32,074 bases of DNA from contig VRUE01000019.1 in assembly GCA_019456285.1 (NCBI GenBank), forward strand, positions 1-32,074, in the 5' to 3' direction. Within the stretch, counting starts at the first letter, position 1. Each line of letters begins with the position of its first letter. The stretch is from Solirubrobacterales bacterium. Its GTDB lineage: Bacteria; Actinomycetota; Thermoleophilia; Solirubrobacterales; 70-9. The notes beneath the pieces were generated by a model. That model was not told the origin of the DNA, ran no database searches, and worked only from the letters and a program-made list of their open reading frames with translations. The position numbers were made by a program, and so were the translations under genes. Below are positions 1 to 7,687 of this stretch, in pieces.

Positions 1-2
1 TG

Positions 3-269
3 GCGCTGGCCGACGAGGTCGCGGTGCTCGACGTCTACCCCGCTCGCGAGGAGCCGGTCGGGGAGCTGGCCGGGGTCAGCGGCCTGCAGGTCGCCCGGGC
101 TGCCGCGGAGCGGATGGGGGGGAGGCGCGTCTGGTGGCTGCCCACCGCCGAGCGGGCCGGAGAGGCGCTCGCTCCCCGGCTCGGGCCCGGCCAGGTGCTG
201 GTCACGATCGGTGCCGGCGACATCTTCGAGCTTGCCGAGGCGCTGGTCGAGGACGGGGGTGAGCCGTGA
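3..269 (+). CDS. murC: UDP-N-acetylmuramate--L-alanine ligase, C-terminal fragment (truncated by window start)
   Basis: Partial ORF ending ...VLVTIGAGDIFELAEALVEDGGEP*, a typical MurC C-terminus, directly upstream of murB. Confidence 0.8.
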   Translation, partial: ALADEVAVLDVYPAREEPVGELAGVSGLQVARAAAERMGGRRVWWLPTAERAGEALAPRLGPGQVLVTIGAGDIFELAEALVEDGGEP

Positions 270-1180
270 CCGCGGCGCCCGAGGGCATCGAGCGCGATTT
301 CCCGCTGGCCCGGCTGACGACGGTTCGCACTGGGGGGCGCGCCGACTGGTTCGCCCGCCCCGGCGACGAGGAGCAACTTGTCGAGTTGCTGGCCTGGGCA
401 CACCGGGAGGGCCTGCCTGTGGGAGTGGTCGGGTCGGGCTCGAACCTGCTGGTCGCCGACCGGGGGTTCCGCGGTCTGGCGCTCAAGCTCGGCGGCGAGC
501 TTGTCGCGATCGAGCGCGATGGCGAGCGCCTGCTCTGCGGCGGCGGCGCCCGCCTCCCGTCGGCGGCCGCAAAGGCGGCCGGCTGGGGCCTCGCCGGCCT
601 CGAGTTCGGGGTCAACATCCCCGGCACCGCGGGCGGCGCGGTCAAGATGAACGCCAACGCCTACGGCGGCCAGCTCGCCAGGATCCTGGCGTGGGTCGAT
701 GTCTGCACCTTCGAGGGGCGTGACCGCCGCCAGCCGGAGCAGCTCGGCTTCGCCTACCGCAGCTCCAACCTGGGCGCCGAGGAGGTGGTCGCCCGGGCCT
801 CGTTCCTGCTGGCGCCGGGCGACCCGGCGGCGATCGGGGCGACGCTGGCCGCGATGCGCAAGAAGCGCCGCGAGGCCCAGCCGTCGGGCATCAAGACCTT
901 CGGCTCGACCTTCAAGAACCCCGCGGACGAGCGGGCCGGGGGGCGCACGGCGGGGCAGCTCCTGGAGGCGGCCGGCTGCCGTGGCCTGCGGGTCGGCGGC
1001 GCCCGCTTCGCCGAGAAGCACGCCAACTTCGTCGAGAACACCGGCGAGGCGACCACCGCCGAGGTGCTGGAGCTGATGGCCGAGGGGCGCCGCCGCGTTT
1101 ACCAGCGCTTCGGGATCGAGCTGGAGCCGGAGGTGCAGCTGCTGGGCGACGTCCGTTGGCCCGGCGGCTGGGAGCTGTGA
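266..1180 (+). CDS. murB: UDP-N-acetylenolpyruvoylglucosamine reductase
   Basis: FAD-binding MurB motifs: TTVRTGGRADWF, VVGSGSNLLVADRGFRGL, GVNIPGTAGGAVKMNANAYGG, FGSTFKNP, KHANFVENTGEAT. Overlaps murC stop. Confidence 0.95.
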   Translation: MTAAPEGIERDFPLARLTTVRTGGRADWFARPGDEEQLVELLAWAHREGLPVGVVGSGSNLLVADRGFRGLALKLGGELVAIERDGERLLCGGGARLPSAAAKAAGWGLAGLEFGVNIPGTAGGAVKMNANAYGGQLARILAWVDVCTFEGRDRRQPEQLGFAYRSSNLGAEEVVARASFLLAPGDPAAIGATLAAMRKKRREAQPSGIKTFGSTFKNPADERAGGRTAGQLLEAAGCRGLRVGGARFAEKHANFVENTGEATTAEVLELMAEGRRRVYQRFGIELEPEVQLLGDVRWPGGWEL

Positions 1181-1704
1181 AGCGGCGGCTGCTGGCGATC
1201 CTCCTGGTCCTGATGGCCGCGGCTGCGCTCTACGAGTTTCGCCTCCGCGACACGACGGTCGAGCCGCAGCTGACGCTCCCGCAGCCGACGGCGAGGGCCG
1301 GGACGGGATCCGACGCCGTCGGAGTCGGTCCCGACGGTGCGATCCTGGACTGGCTGCCGCCGCCCGAAGCTGCGTCGTTGCCGCAGCTGCCGCTCTCGAC
1401 GCCGCCGCAGAAGGGGCGCCTCGCCGGCACGATGCTCCAGCAGGCCCGCGTCCTCGGCGCGGCGCCGGCGCCGCTGCGCCCGTACATATACGGCAGCTCC
1501 TATGGGGAAAGCGGAGTCGACGTCGAGTTGCGCTCGGGGATCGAATTGCGCTTCGGCGACGCTTCCCGGGCGGCCGAGAAGTGGCGCGCGGCAGCCGCCG
1601 TGCTCGCCGATCCGTCGATCACTGGGCTCGATTATGTAGACTTGCACGCGCCACGCCGGCCGGCCGTCGGCGGGTCCGGCCACACCCTGCCGCCGGTCCC
1701 ATAG
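1177..1704 (+). CDS. ftsQ: Short FtsQ-like cell division protein (N-terminal TM plus FtsQ C-terminal domain; POTRA apparently absent)
   Basis: GTG start overlapping murB TGA (GTGA); TM segment RRLLAILLVLMAAAALY; C-terminal GVDVELRSGIELRFGDASRAAEKWRAAAAVLADPSITGLDYVDLHAPRRPAV is FtsQ-like; position murB-ftsQ-ftsZ. Confidence 0.75.
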   Translation: MKRRLLAILLVLMAAAALYEFRLRDTTVEPQLTLPQPTARAGTGSDAVGVGPDGAILDWLPPPEAASLPQLPLSTPPQKGRLAGTMLQQARVLGAAPAPLRPYIYGSSYGESGVDVELRSGIELRFGDASRAAEKWRAAAAVLADPSITGLDYVDLHAPRRPAVGGSGHTLPPVP

Positions 1705-1805
1705 CCACCGTCGCCGCTGCCGCGCCGCGGCGCCGGTTTGCCGTGAATCCCGCCCTCAGAGCCACAAGCGCGGTCCTCGACGGACCGGGAGATTGGTATC
1801 GAACA

Positions 1806-1824
1806 AACCCTCGACCTCAGGGTT
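1806..1824. repeat. Inverted repeat AACCCT-N7-AGGGTT upstream of ftsZ
   Basis: AACCCT(1806-1811) cgacctc AGGGTT(1819-1824), perfect 6-bp arms. Confidence 0.6.
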
Positions 1825-1837
1825 AGATCAGCAAAAC

Positions 1838-1856
1838 CCTCAAGTTATACTTGAGG
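1838..1856. promoter_or_regulatory. Perfect palindrome CCTCAAGT-TAT-ACTTGAGG upstream of ftsZ; candidate operator
   Basis: 8-bp perfect arms, 3-bp centre; overlaps the -10-like hexamer TATACT (1846-1851). Confidence 0.6.
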
Positions 1857-1885
1857 TATCCGCGTGCAGGATAGTTCCCGGTCGT

Positions 1886-1914
1886 TTGACAGAGGGTCGA
1901 CAATGCCCTACGTT
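1886..1914 (+). promoter_or_regulatory. Candidate sigma70-type promoter for ftsZ
   Basis: TTGACA (1886-1891), 17-bp spacer, TACGTT (1909-1914); predicted leader of about 120 nt. Confidence 0.6.
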
Positions 1915-1997
1915 GAGCGCAATTTCCGTGGTTGCAGCGGAAGCTTGAACCCTTAAGCATCACTGAAGCCTCGGATGGAACAAAGGCTCAACTCAAA

Positions 1998-2020
1998 CGC
2001 CAGCCCTGCTGCGGCTGGCG
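1998..2020 (+). promoter_or_regulatory. 8-bp perfect hairpin in the ftsZ 5' leader next to the SD
   Basis: CGCCAGCC(1998-2005) ctgctgc GGCTGGCG(2013-2020); SD-like GGAGA at 2025-2029; ATG 2040. Confidence 0.55.
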
Positions 2021-2039
2021 AGCTGGAGAAAATCGGGAG

Positions 2040-3116
2040 ATGGATTCCACTTACCTTGCGGTGATCAAGGTCGTCGGGGCCGGCGGCGGGGGTACCAACG
2101 CGGTCAGCCGCATGATCGACGCTGGGATTCGCGGCGTCGAGTTCGTCGCGGTCAACACCGACGCCCAGGCGCTTCAGGCCTGCGACGCCGACATCAAGCT
2201 CTCGATCGGCCAGGAGCTGACCCGCGGCCTCGGCGCCGGCGGCAACCCGGAGGTCGGAGCGGGCGCCGCGGCTGAGAGCCGCGACGAGATCAAGGAGGCG
2301 CTGAAGGGCGCTGACATGGTCTTCGTCACCGCCGGCGAGGGCGGCGGCACCGGCACCGGCGCGGCGCCGATCATCGCCGAGATCGCCAAGGAGGAGATCG
2401 GCGCACTGACCGTCGGCGCCGTCACCAAGCCGTTCGAGTTCGAGGGCAAGCGGCGGATGCAGCAGGCGCTCGAGGGCATCGAAAAGCTGCGCAACAACGT
2501 CGACACCCTGATCATCGTCCCCAACGAGAAGCTCCTGCAGGCGGTCGAGCGCCGCACCAGCGTGCTGGACGCCTTCCGTCAGGCCGACGACATCCTGCGC
2601 CAGGGCGTCCAGGGCATCACCGACTTGATCACGATCCCGGGGCTGATCAACCTCGACTTCGCCGACGTGCGCACGATCATGCGCGACGCCGGCTCGGCGC
2701 TGATGGGCGTCGGCTCGGCCGGCGGCGAGACGCGCTCGCTGGACGCCGCCAAAGCGGCGATCACCTCGCCGCTGATCGAGGAGTCGATCAAGGGCGCGAC
2801 CGGGATGCTGCTCAACATCACCGGCCCCGAGGACCTCGGCCTGTTCGAGGTCAACGAGGCCGCCCAGCTCATCCAGGCCGAGGCCGATGACAACGCCAAC
2901 ATCATCTTCGGCTCGGTCGTCGACCCGGCGATGCGCGACGAGGTCCGCGTCACCGTGATCGCCACCGGCTTCGAAGGCTTCGAGCTGCTCGCCCGCTCAC
3001 CGCAGCGGGTGCGCCGCCGCTACGAGAGCCGCCCGCGGATCTCGGCGGAGGACACCGAGATCCGCAAGCTGCGGGTCAGCGACGACGACATCGACGTGCC
3101 GCCGTTCCTCAAATAG
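2040..3116 (+). CDS. ftsZ: Cell division protein FtsZ
   Basis: Tubulin/FtsZ GTPase motifs: [32 protein letters not shown]-terminal [14 protein letters not shown] at 2040 preferred over upstream TTG extension. Confidence 0.97.
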   Translation: MDSTYLAVIKVVGAGGGGTNAVSRMIDAGIRGVEFVAVNTDAQALQACDADIKLSIGQELTRGLGAGGNPEVGAGAAAESRDEIKEALKGADMVFVTAGEGGGTGTGAAPIIAEIAKEEIGALTVGAVTKPFEFEGKRRMQQALEGIEKLRNNVDTLIIVPNEKLLQAVERRTSVLDAFRQADDILRQGVQGITDLITIPGLINLDFADVRTIMRDAGSALMGVGSAGGETRSLDAAKAAITSPLIEESIKGATGMLLNITGPEDLGLFEVNEAAQLIQAEADDNANIIFGSVVDPAMRDEVRVTVIATGFEGFELLARSPQRVRRRYESRPRISAEDTEIRKLRVSDDDIDVPPFLK

Positions 3117-3119
3117 CCT
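3114..3119 (+). promoter_or_regulatory. Candidate leaderless -10 box TAGCCT for gcvT (includes ftsZ TAG stop)
   Basis: TAGCCT, 7 nt, GTG 3127; TCGACG at 3091-3096 with a 17-bp spacer as possible -35. Confidence 0.5.
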
Positions 3120-3126
3120 GCGCCGC

Positions 3127-4227
3127 GTGAACGGCGCGGCACTGCGGCGCACCCCTCTCCACGAGCGCCACGCGGAGCTCGGCGCGAAGCTTGTCTCCTT
3201 CGCCGGCTGGGAGATGCCGGTCTCCTACGAGGGGATCCGCGAGGAGCATATGGCGGTCCGCACCCACGCCGGGATGTTCGACGTCTCCCACATGGGCGAG
3301 GTCGAGGTCGAGGGGCCGGACGCGCTCGCCTTCCTGCAGCGCGTCCTCTCCAACGACGTCGCGGCGATCGAGGTCGGCGGCGCCCAGTACTCCTGTCTCT
3401 GCGACGAGGGGGGCGGCGTGCTCGACGACCTCATCGCCTACCGGCTCGGCGGCGACCGCTGCCTGATCGTCACCAACTGCGCCAACCACGAGGCCGACCT
3501 GGCCTGGCTGGGCCGCTGGAGCCGCGGCTTCGACGTCGCCGTCCGCGACGTCGCCGACCGCTACGCGATGCTCGCGGTGCAGGGGCCGCACGCGCCCCAG
3601 ATCGTCGCCCGCGCGCTCGACGTCGAGCTGCCGCCCCGGATGCGGGTGGCGGCGGCGCGGATCGGCGGCCGTCCGGCGCTGGTCTGCGGCACCGGCTACA
3701 CGGGCGAGGACGGAGTCGAGCTGCTGATCGACCCGGAGGTCACGGCGGCGGTCTGGGCCGAGCTGCTCGACGCCGGTGTCGTCCCCTGCGGCCTCGGCGC
3801 CCGCGAGACGCTGCGCCTCGAGGCCTGCTTCCACCTGCACGGCAACGACCTCGGCCCCGAGCGCAACCCGGTCGAAGCCGGCCTCGGCTGGTGTTGCGCC
3901 GAGGCGACCGGCTTCGTCGGCGCCGAGGCGATCGCGAAGGCGCGCGCCGAGGGGCCGGCGGAGAGGCTGGCGCCGCTGCGGATCGAGGGCGCCGGCATCC
4001 CCCGTCAGGGCAACCCGGTGCTGGTCGGCGACGGGGAGGTCGGGATGGTCACCTCCGGCACCTTCTCGCCCTCGCTCGAGGTCGGGATCGGGATGGCCTA
4101 TCTGCGGGCCGACCTCGCCGAGCCGGGGACCGAGGTCGAGATCGACGTGCGAGGCAAGCGCCGCGCCGCCCGGATAGCTTCCAAGCCCCTATACAGGAGT
4201 CCCTCGCACTACCGGAAGGAGAGGTGA
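3127..4227 (+). CDS. gcvT: Glycine cleavage system T protein (aminomethyltransferase)
   Basis: RTPLHERHAELGAKLVSFAGWEMPVSY, MFDVSHMGEVEVEGPDA, GYTGEDGVELL, GLGARETLRLEA. Confidence 0.97.
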   Translation: MNGAALRRTPLHERHAELGAKLVSFAGWEMPVSYEGIREEHMAVRTHAGMFDVSHMGEVEVEGPDALAFLQRVLSNDVAAIEVGGAQYSCLCDEGGGVLDDLIAYRLGGDRCLIVTNCANHEADLAWLGRWSRGFDVAVRDVADRYAMLAVQGPHAPQIVARALDVELPPRMRVAAARIGGRPALVCGTGYTGEDGVELLIDPEVTAAVWAELLDAGVVPCGLGARETLRLEACFHLHGNDLGPERNPVEAGLGWCCAEATGFVGAEAIAKARAEGPAERLAPLRIEGAGIPRQGNPVLVGDGEVGMVTSGTFSPSLEVGIGMAYLRADLAEPGTEVEIDVRGKRRAARIASKPLYRSPSHYRKER

Positions 4228-4622
4228 CCTTGCCCGACGCGAGCTACCCCGAGGAGCTGCTCTACCACGCCGAGCACGACTGGGCCCGGATCGAGGGCGA
4301 GCAGGCGACCCTCGGCATCACCTGGTACGCGCAGGACTCGCTCGGCGAGGTCGTCTTCTACGACCCGCCCGAGGTCGGCGCGGCGATCGTCAAGGACTCC
4401 GCCTACGCGGAGATCGAGTCGGTGAAGGCGGCCTCCGAGGTGATCGCGCCGCTCTCCGGGGAGACCATCGAGGTCAACGAGGCGCTCGCCGATGCGCCCG
4501 AGCGGATCAACGAGGACCCTTACGGCGAGGGCTGGCTGGTCAAGGTGAAGCTGGACGACCCGGCCGAGGCGGAGGCGCTGCTGGCCGCCGTCGATTACCG
4601 CAAGCTGCTCGAAGGCGACTAA
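4224..4622 (+). CDS. gcvH: Glycine cleavage system H protein
   Basis: HDWARIEGEQATLGITWYAQDSLGEVVFYDPPEVG, lipoyl-lysine region EIESVKAASEVIAPLSG. GTG overlaps gcvT stop; strong SD AAGGAG. Confidence 0.95.
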   Translation: MTLPDASYPEELLYHAEHDWARIEGEQATLGITWYAQDSLGEVVFYDPPEVGAAIVKDSAYAEIESVKAASEVIAPLSGETIEVNEALADAPERINEDPYGEGWLVKVKLDDPAEAEALLAAVDYRKLLEGD

Positions 4623-4651
4623 GTGACCAAAGGTACCGCCCCCTGCTTGCG

Positions 4652-4657
4652 TAGCCT
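4652..4657 (+). promoter_or_regulatory. Candidate leaderless -10 box TAGCCT for gcvPA
   Basis: TAGCCT, 7 nt, GTG 4665. Confidence 0.45.
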
Positions 4658-4664
4658 TAGCCGG

Positions 4665-6074
4665 GTGACGCGCTACACCTCCGCCACGCCCGCCGATCGG
4701 GCAGAGATGCTGGCGGCGATCGGCATCGACTCGCCCGCCGCGCTGTTCGAGCAGATCCCCGAGCCGCTGCGGCTGGGTCGACCGCTGGAGCTGCCGCCGG
4801 GGATCGGCGAGGCGGAGGTCTACGAGCGGTTGGCGGCGCTCGCCGCCCGCAACGCCGACGCCGAGGAAGAGGTCTGCTTCGTCGGCGCGGGGATGTACGA
4901 CCACTACGTGCCGGCGATCGTCGACGCGATCACCCAGCGCTCCGAGTTCCTCACCCCCTACACGCCCTACCAGCCGGAGATCTCGCAGGGCGGGCTGCAG
5001 GTGATGTTCGAGTTCCAGACGGCGATCTCGGAGCTGACCGGGCTGCCGGTCTCCAACGCCGGCCTCTACGAGGGCCCCTCCTCGGTCGCCTCGGCAGGCT
5101 ACCTGGCGATCGGGGCGACCGGGCGCCGCCGCTTCGTCGTCTCCCGCGGCGTCCACCCGCACAGCCGCGAGGCCCTCGCCACCTACTCGGAGGGCTACGG
5201 CGCCGAGCTGGTCGAGGTCGGGCTGGAGGAGGGAGCGACGGACGCCGCCGCGCTCGCGGCCGCCGTCGACGGCGAGACCGCCGCGGTCTTCCTGCAGAGC
5301 CCCAACTTCCTCGGCGCGGTCGAGGACGTCGAGGCACTCGGGGCGGCCGCGAAGGAGCACGGCGCGCTGCTGATCGTCGCCGTCGACCCGATCACGCTCG
5401 GCATCCTCAAGCCGCCGGGCGAGTGCGGCGCCGACATCGCCCTTGGCGAGGGCCAGCCGCTCGGCAACCGGCTCGACTTCGGCGGTCCCTCGTTCGGCTT
5501 CTTCTGCGGGACCGAGGAGCAGCTCCGCCGCATGCCGGGGCGGATCGCCGGGGAGACCGACGACGTCGACGGGCGGCGCGGCTTCGTGCTGGCGCTGCAG
5601 ACGCGCGAGCAGCACATCCGCCGCGAGAAGGCAACCCACAACATCTGCACCGCGCAGGCGCTCAACGCGCTGGCGGCGATGGTCCATCTCGCCTGGCTCG
5701 GCCGCGAGGGCTTCCGCGAGCTGGGCGAGCTGCTGGCGCGGCGCACCGCCTACGCGCGGCAGCGGCTGGCGGCGGTCGAGGGGGTCGAGTCGCTGCACGA
5801 GGCGCCGGTCGTGCGCGAGTTCGCGGTGCGGCTCGAGGCGCCGGTCGAGCGGGTGCTGGAGCGCTGCGCCGAGCGCGGGATCGCCGCCGGCTACCCGCTG
5901 GGGCGTGAGTACCCCGAGTACGAGGACGGGCTGCTGGTGGCGATCACCGAGCGCCGCACACGGGAGCAGATCGACGAGTTGGCCGAGGCCCTCGGCGCCG
6001 CGATCGCCGCCGAGGATGGCGCCTCTGTCGGCGATGGGCCGAACAAAGCGCCGATGTCCAAGGAGGTGACGTGA
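4665..6074 (+). CDS. gcvPA: Glycine dehydrogenase (decarboxylating) subunit 1
   Basis: TRYTSATPADRAEMLAAIG start, CFVGAGMYDHYVPAIVD, TPYTPYQPEISQGGLQVMFEFQTAI, GLYEGPSSVASAGYLA. Confidence 0.95.
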   Translation: MTRYTSATPADRAEMLAAIGIDSPAALFEQIPEPLRLGRPLELPPGIGEAEVYERLAALAARNADAEEEVCFVGAGMYDHYVPAIVDAITQRSEFLTPYTPYQPEISQGGLQVMFEFQTAISELTGLPVSNAGLYEGPSSVASAGYLAIGATGRRRFVVSRGVHPHSREALATYSEGYGAELVEVGLEEGATDAAALAAAVDGETAAVFLQSPNFLGAVEDVEALGAAAKEHGALLIVAVDPITLGILKPPGECGADIALGEGQPLGNRLDFGGPSFGFFCGTEEQLRRMPGRIAGETDDVDGRRGFVLALQTREQHIRREKATHNICTAQALNALAAMVHLAWLGREGFRELGELLARRTAYARQRLAAVEGVESLHEAPVVREFAVRLEAPVERVLERCAERGIAAGYPLGREYPEYEDGLLVAITERRTREQIDELAEALGAAIAAEDGASVGDGPNKAPMSKEVT

Positions 6075-7585
6075 AACCGGCCGCCGAGACGCCGATGCAG
6101 CGCGACCGCGCCGTGACGATCTACGAGAAGTCGAAGCCGGGACGCCGCGCCGCCGTTCTCCCCGAGGCCGGCGTGCCCGAGCGTCCGCTCGGGGAGCTGA
6201 TCCCGCCGAAGCTGCTGCGCGAGGAGCCGCCCCGACTGCCCGAGGTCGCCGAGCCGGAGATCGTCCGCCACTACAACCGGCTCTCGCGCCGCAACTTCGA
6301 CCTCGACACCGGCTTCTACCCGCTCGGCTCCTGCACGATGAAGCACAACCCGCGGCTCAACGAGCGGGTCGCGGCGCTGCCCGGCCACGCCCGCCTGCAC
6401 CCGGCTCAGGACCCGCGCCGCGCCCAGGGGGCGCTGGAGTTGATGTGGCTCCTGCAGCAGTCCCTGGCCGAGATCTGCGGCCTGCCCCAGGTCAGCCTGC
6501 AGCCCTCCGCCGGCTCGCACGGCGAGCTTGCCGGCCTCTTGCTGACCCGCGCCTACCACGCCGACCGCGGCGAACAGCGGACCAAGGTGCTGGCCCCCGA
6601 CACCGCCCACGGCACCAACCCGGCCTCGGTGGCCATGGCGGGGTACGAGGTGGTGAAGGTCGCGACCAACGAGCGGGGCGGGGTGGAGATGGACGACCTG
6701 CGCGCCAAGGTCTCCGACGAGGTCGCCTGCCTGATGCTGACCAACCCCAACACGCTCGGCCTCTTCGACGAGAACATCGCCGAGATCGCCTCGCTGATCC
6801 ACGCCGCCGGCGGCACGCTCTACTACGACGGCGCCAACCTCAACGCGGTGATCGGCCACTCGCGGCCGGGCGACATGGGTTTCGACATCGTCCACGTCAA
6901 CCTGCACAAGTCGTTCAGCCAGCCGCACGGAGGCGGCGGGCCGGGGGCGGGGCCGATCGCCGTCTCGGAGCGGATCGAGCCCTTCCTGCCGCGGCCGCAG
7001 GTGGTGAAGCGAGAGGGCGCGAACGGCAGCGGCCCCTTCTACGACCTCGACCACGACCGGCCCAAGTCGATCGGGCGGCTGCGCGGCTTCCAGGGCAACT
7101 TCGGCGTCTTCGTCCGCTCCTACGCCTACATCCTCAGCCTCGGCGCCGACGGCCTCGCCGAGGCCTCGGAGACGGCGGTGCTGAACGCCAACTACCTGAA
7201 GGCGCGGCTCGCCGACGGTCGGGCCGGCAAGCGCCTCCCGGTCGCCTTCGACCGCCACTGCATGCACGAGTTCGTCCTCTCCGGCAAGCCGATGAAGAGG
7301 GAGCTGGGCCTCGCCACCCTCGACCTCGCCAAGCGGCTGCTCGACTTCGGCTTCCACCCGCCGACCATCTACTTCCCGCTGCTGGTCGAGGAGGCGCTGA
7401 TGATCGAGCCGACCGAGACCGAGACGAAGGAGAGCCTCGACGCCTTCGCCGACGCGGTAGAGGAGATCCTCGCCGAGGCCGAGCGCGACCCCGAGGTCGC
7501 CAAGCAGGCCCCCTACACGACCCCGGTCCGCCGCCTCGACGAGGTCAAGGCCGCTCGCCGCCCCGTCGTCCGCCAACCCCTCTGA
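6071..7585 (+). CDS. gcvPB: Glycine dehydrogenase (decarboxylating) subunit 2
   Basis: FYPLGSCTMKHNPRLNE, SLQPSAGSHGELAGLL, DTAHGTNPASVAMAGY, NLHKSFSQPHGGGGPGAGPI. SD AGGAGG 6061-6066. Confidence 0.96.
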   Translation: MKPAAETPMQRDRAVTIYEKSKPGRRAAVLPEAGVPERPLGELIPPKLLREEPPRLPEVAEPEIVRHYNRLSRRNFDLDTGFYPLGSCTMKHNPRLNERVAALPGHARLHPAQDPRRAQGALELMWLLQQSLAEICGLPQVSLQPSAGSHGELAGLLLTRAYHADRGEQRTKVLAPDTAHGTNPASVAMAGYEVVKVATNERGGVEMDDLRAKVSDEVACLMLTNPNTLGLFDENIAEIASLIHAAGGTLYYDGANLNAVIGHSRPGDMGFDIVHVNLHKSFSQPHGGGGPGAGPIAVSERIEPFLPRPQVVKREGANGSGPFYDLDHDRPKSIGRLRGFQGNFGVFVRSYAYILSLGADGLAEASETAVLNANYLKARLADGRAGKRLPVAFDRHCMHEFVLSGKPMKRELGLATLDLAKRLLDFGFHPPTIYFPLLVEEALMIEPTETETKESLDAFADAVEEILAEAERDPEVAKQAPYTTPVRRLDEVKAARRPVVRQPL

Positions 7586-7590
7586 TCTCC

Positions 7591-7643
7591 CCGCCGATGG
7601 GCCTGCTTCCCACCGCATAGGCGTATTTCAGGCCCGTCGGCGG
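7591..7643 (+). terminator. Long stem-loop downstream of gcvPB, candidate terminator/attenuator
   Basis: CCGCCGATGGGCCTG(7591-7605) / CAGGCCCGTCGGCGG(7629-7643): 15-bp stem with one G-U, 23-nt loop; no clear U-tract. Confidence 0.5.
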
Positions 7644-7673
7644 TGTTTAGGGGTTGGGGTGCGGCCCTGCGCC

Positions 7674-7679
7674 TACACT
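7674..7679 (+). promoter_or_regulatory. Candidate leaderless -10 box TACACT for the MFS gene
   Basis: TACACT, 8 nt, GTG 7688. Confidence 0.4.
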
Positions 7680-7687
7680 CGGTGGCG

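Noticed and set aside
1932-2039. N-terminal extension of FtsZ from TTG 1932
   Set aside because: The extension is not FtsZ-like and contains the hairpin/SD region; ATG 2040 begins immediately before the conserved core.
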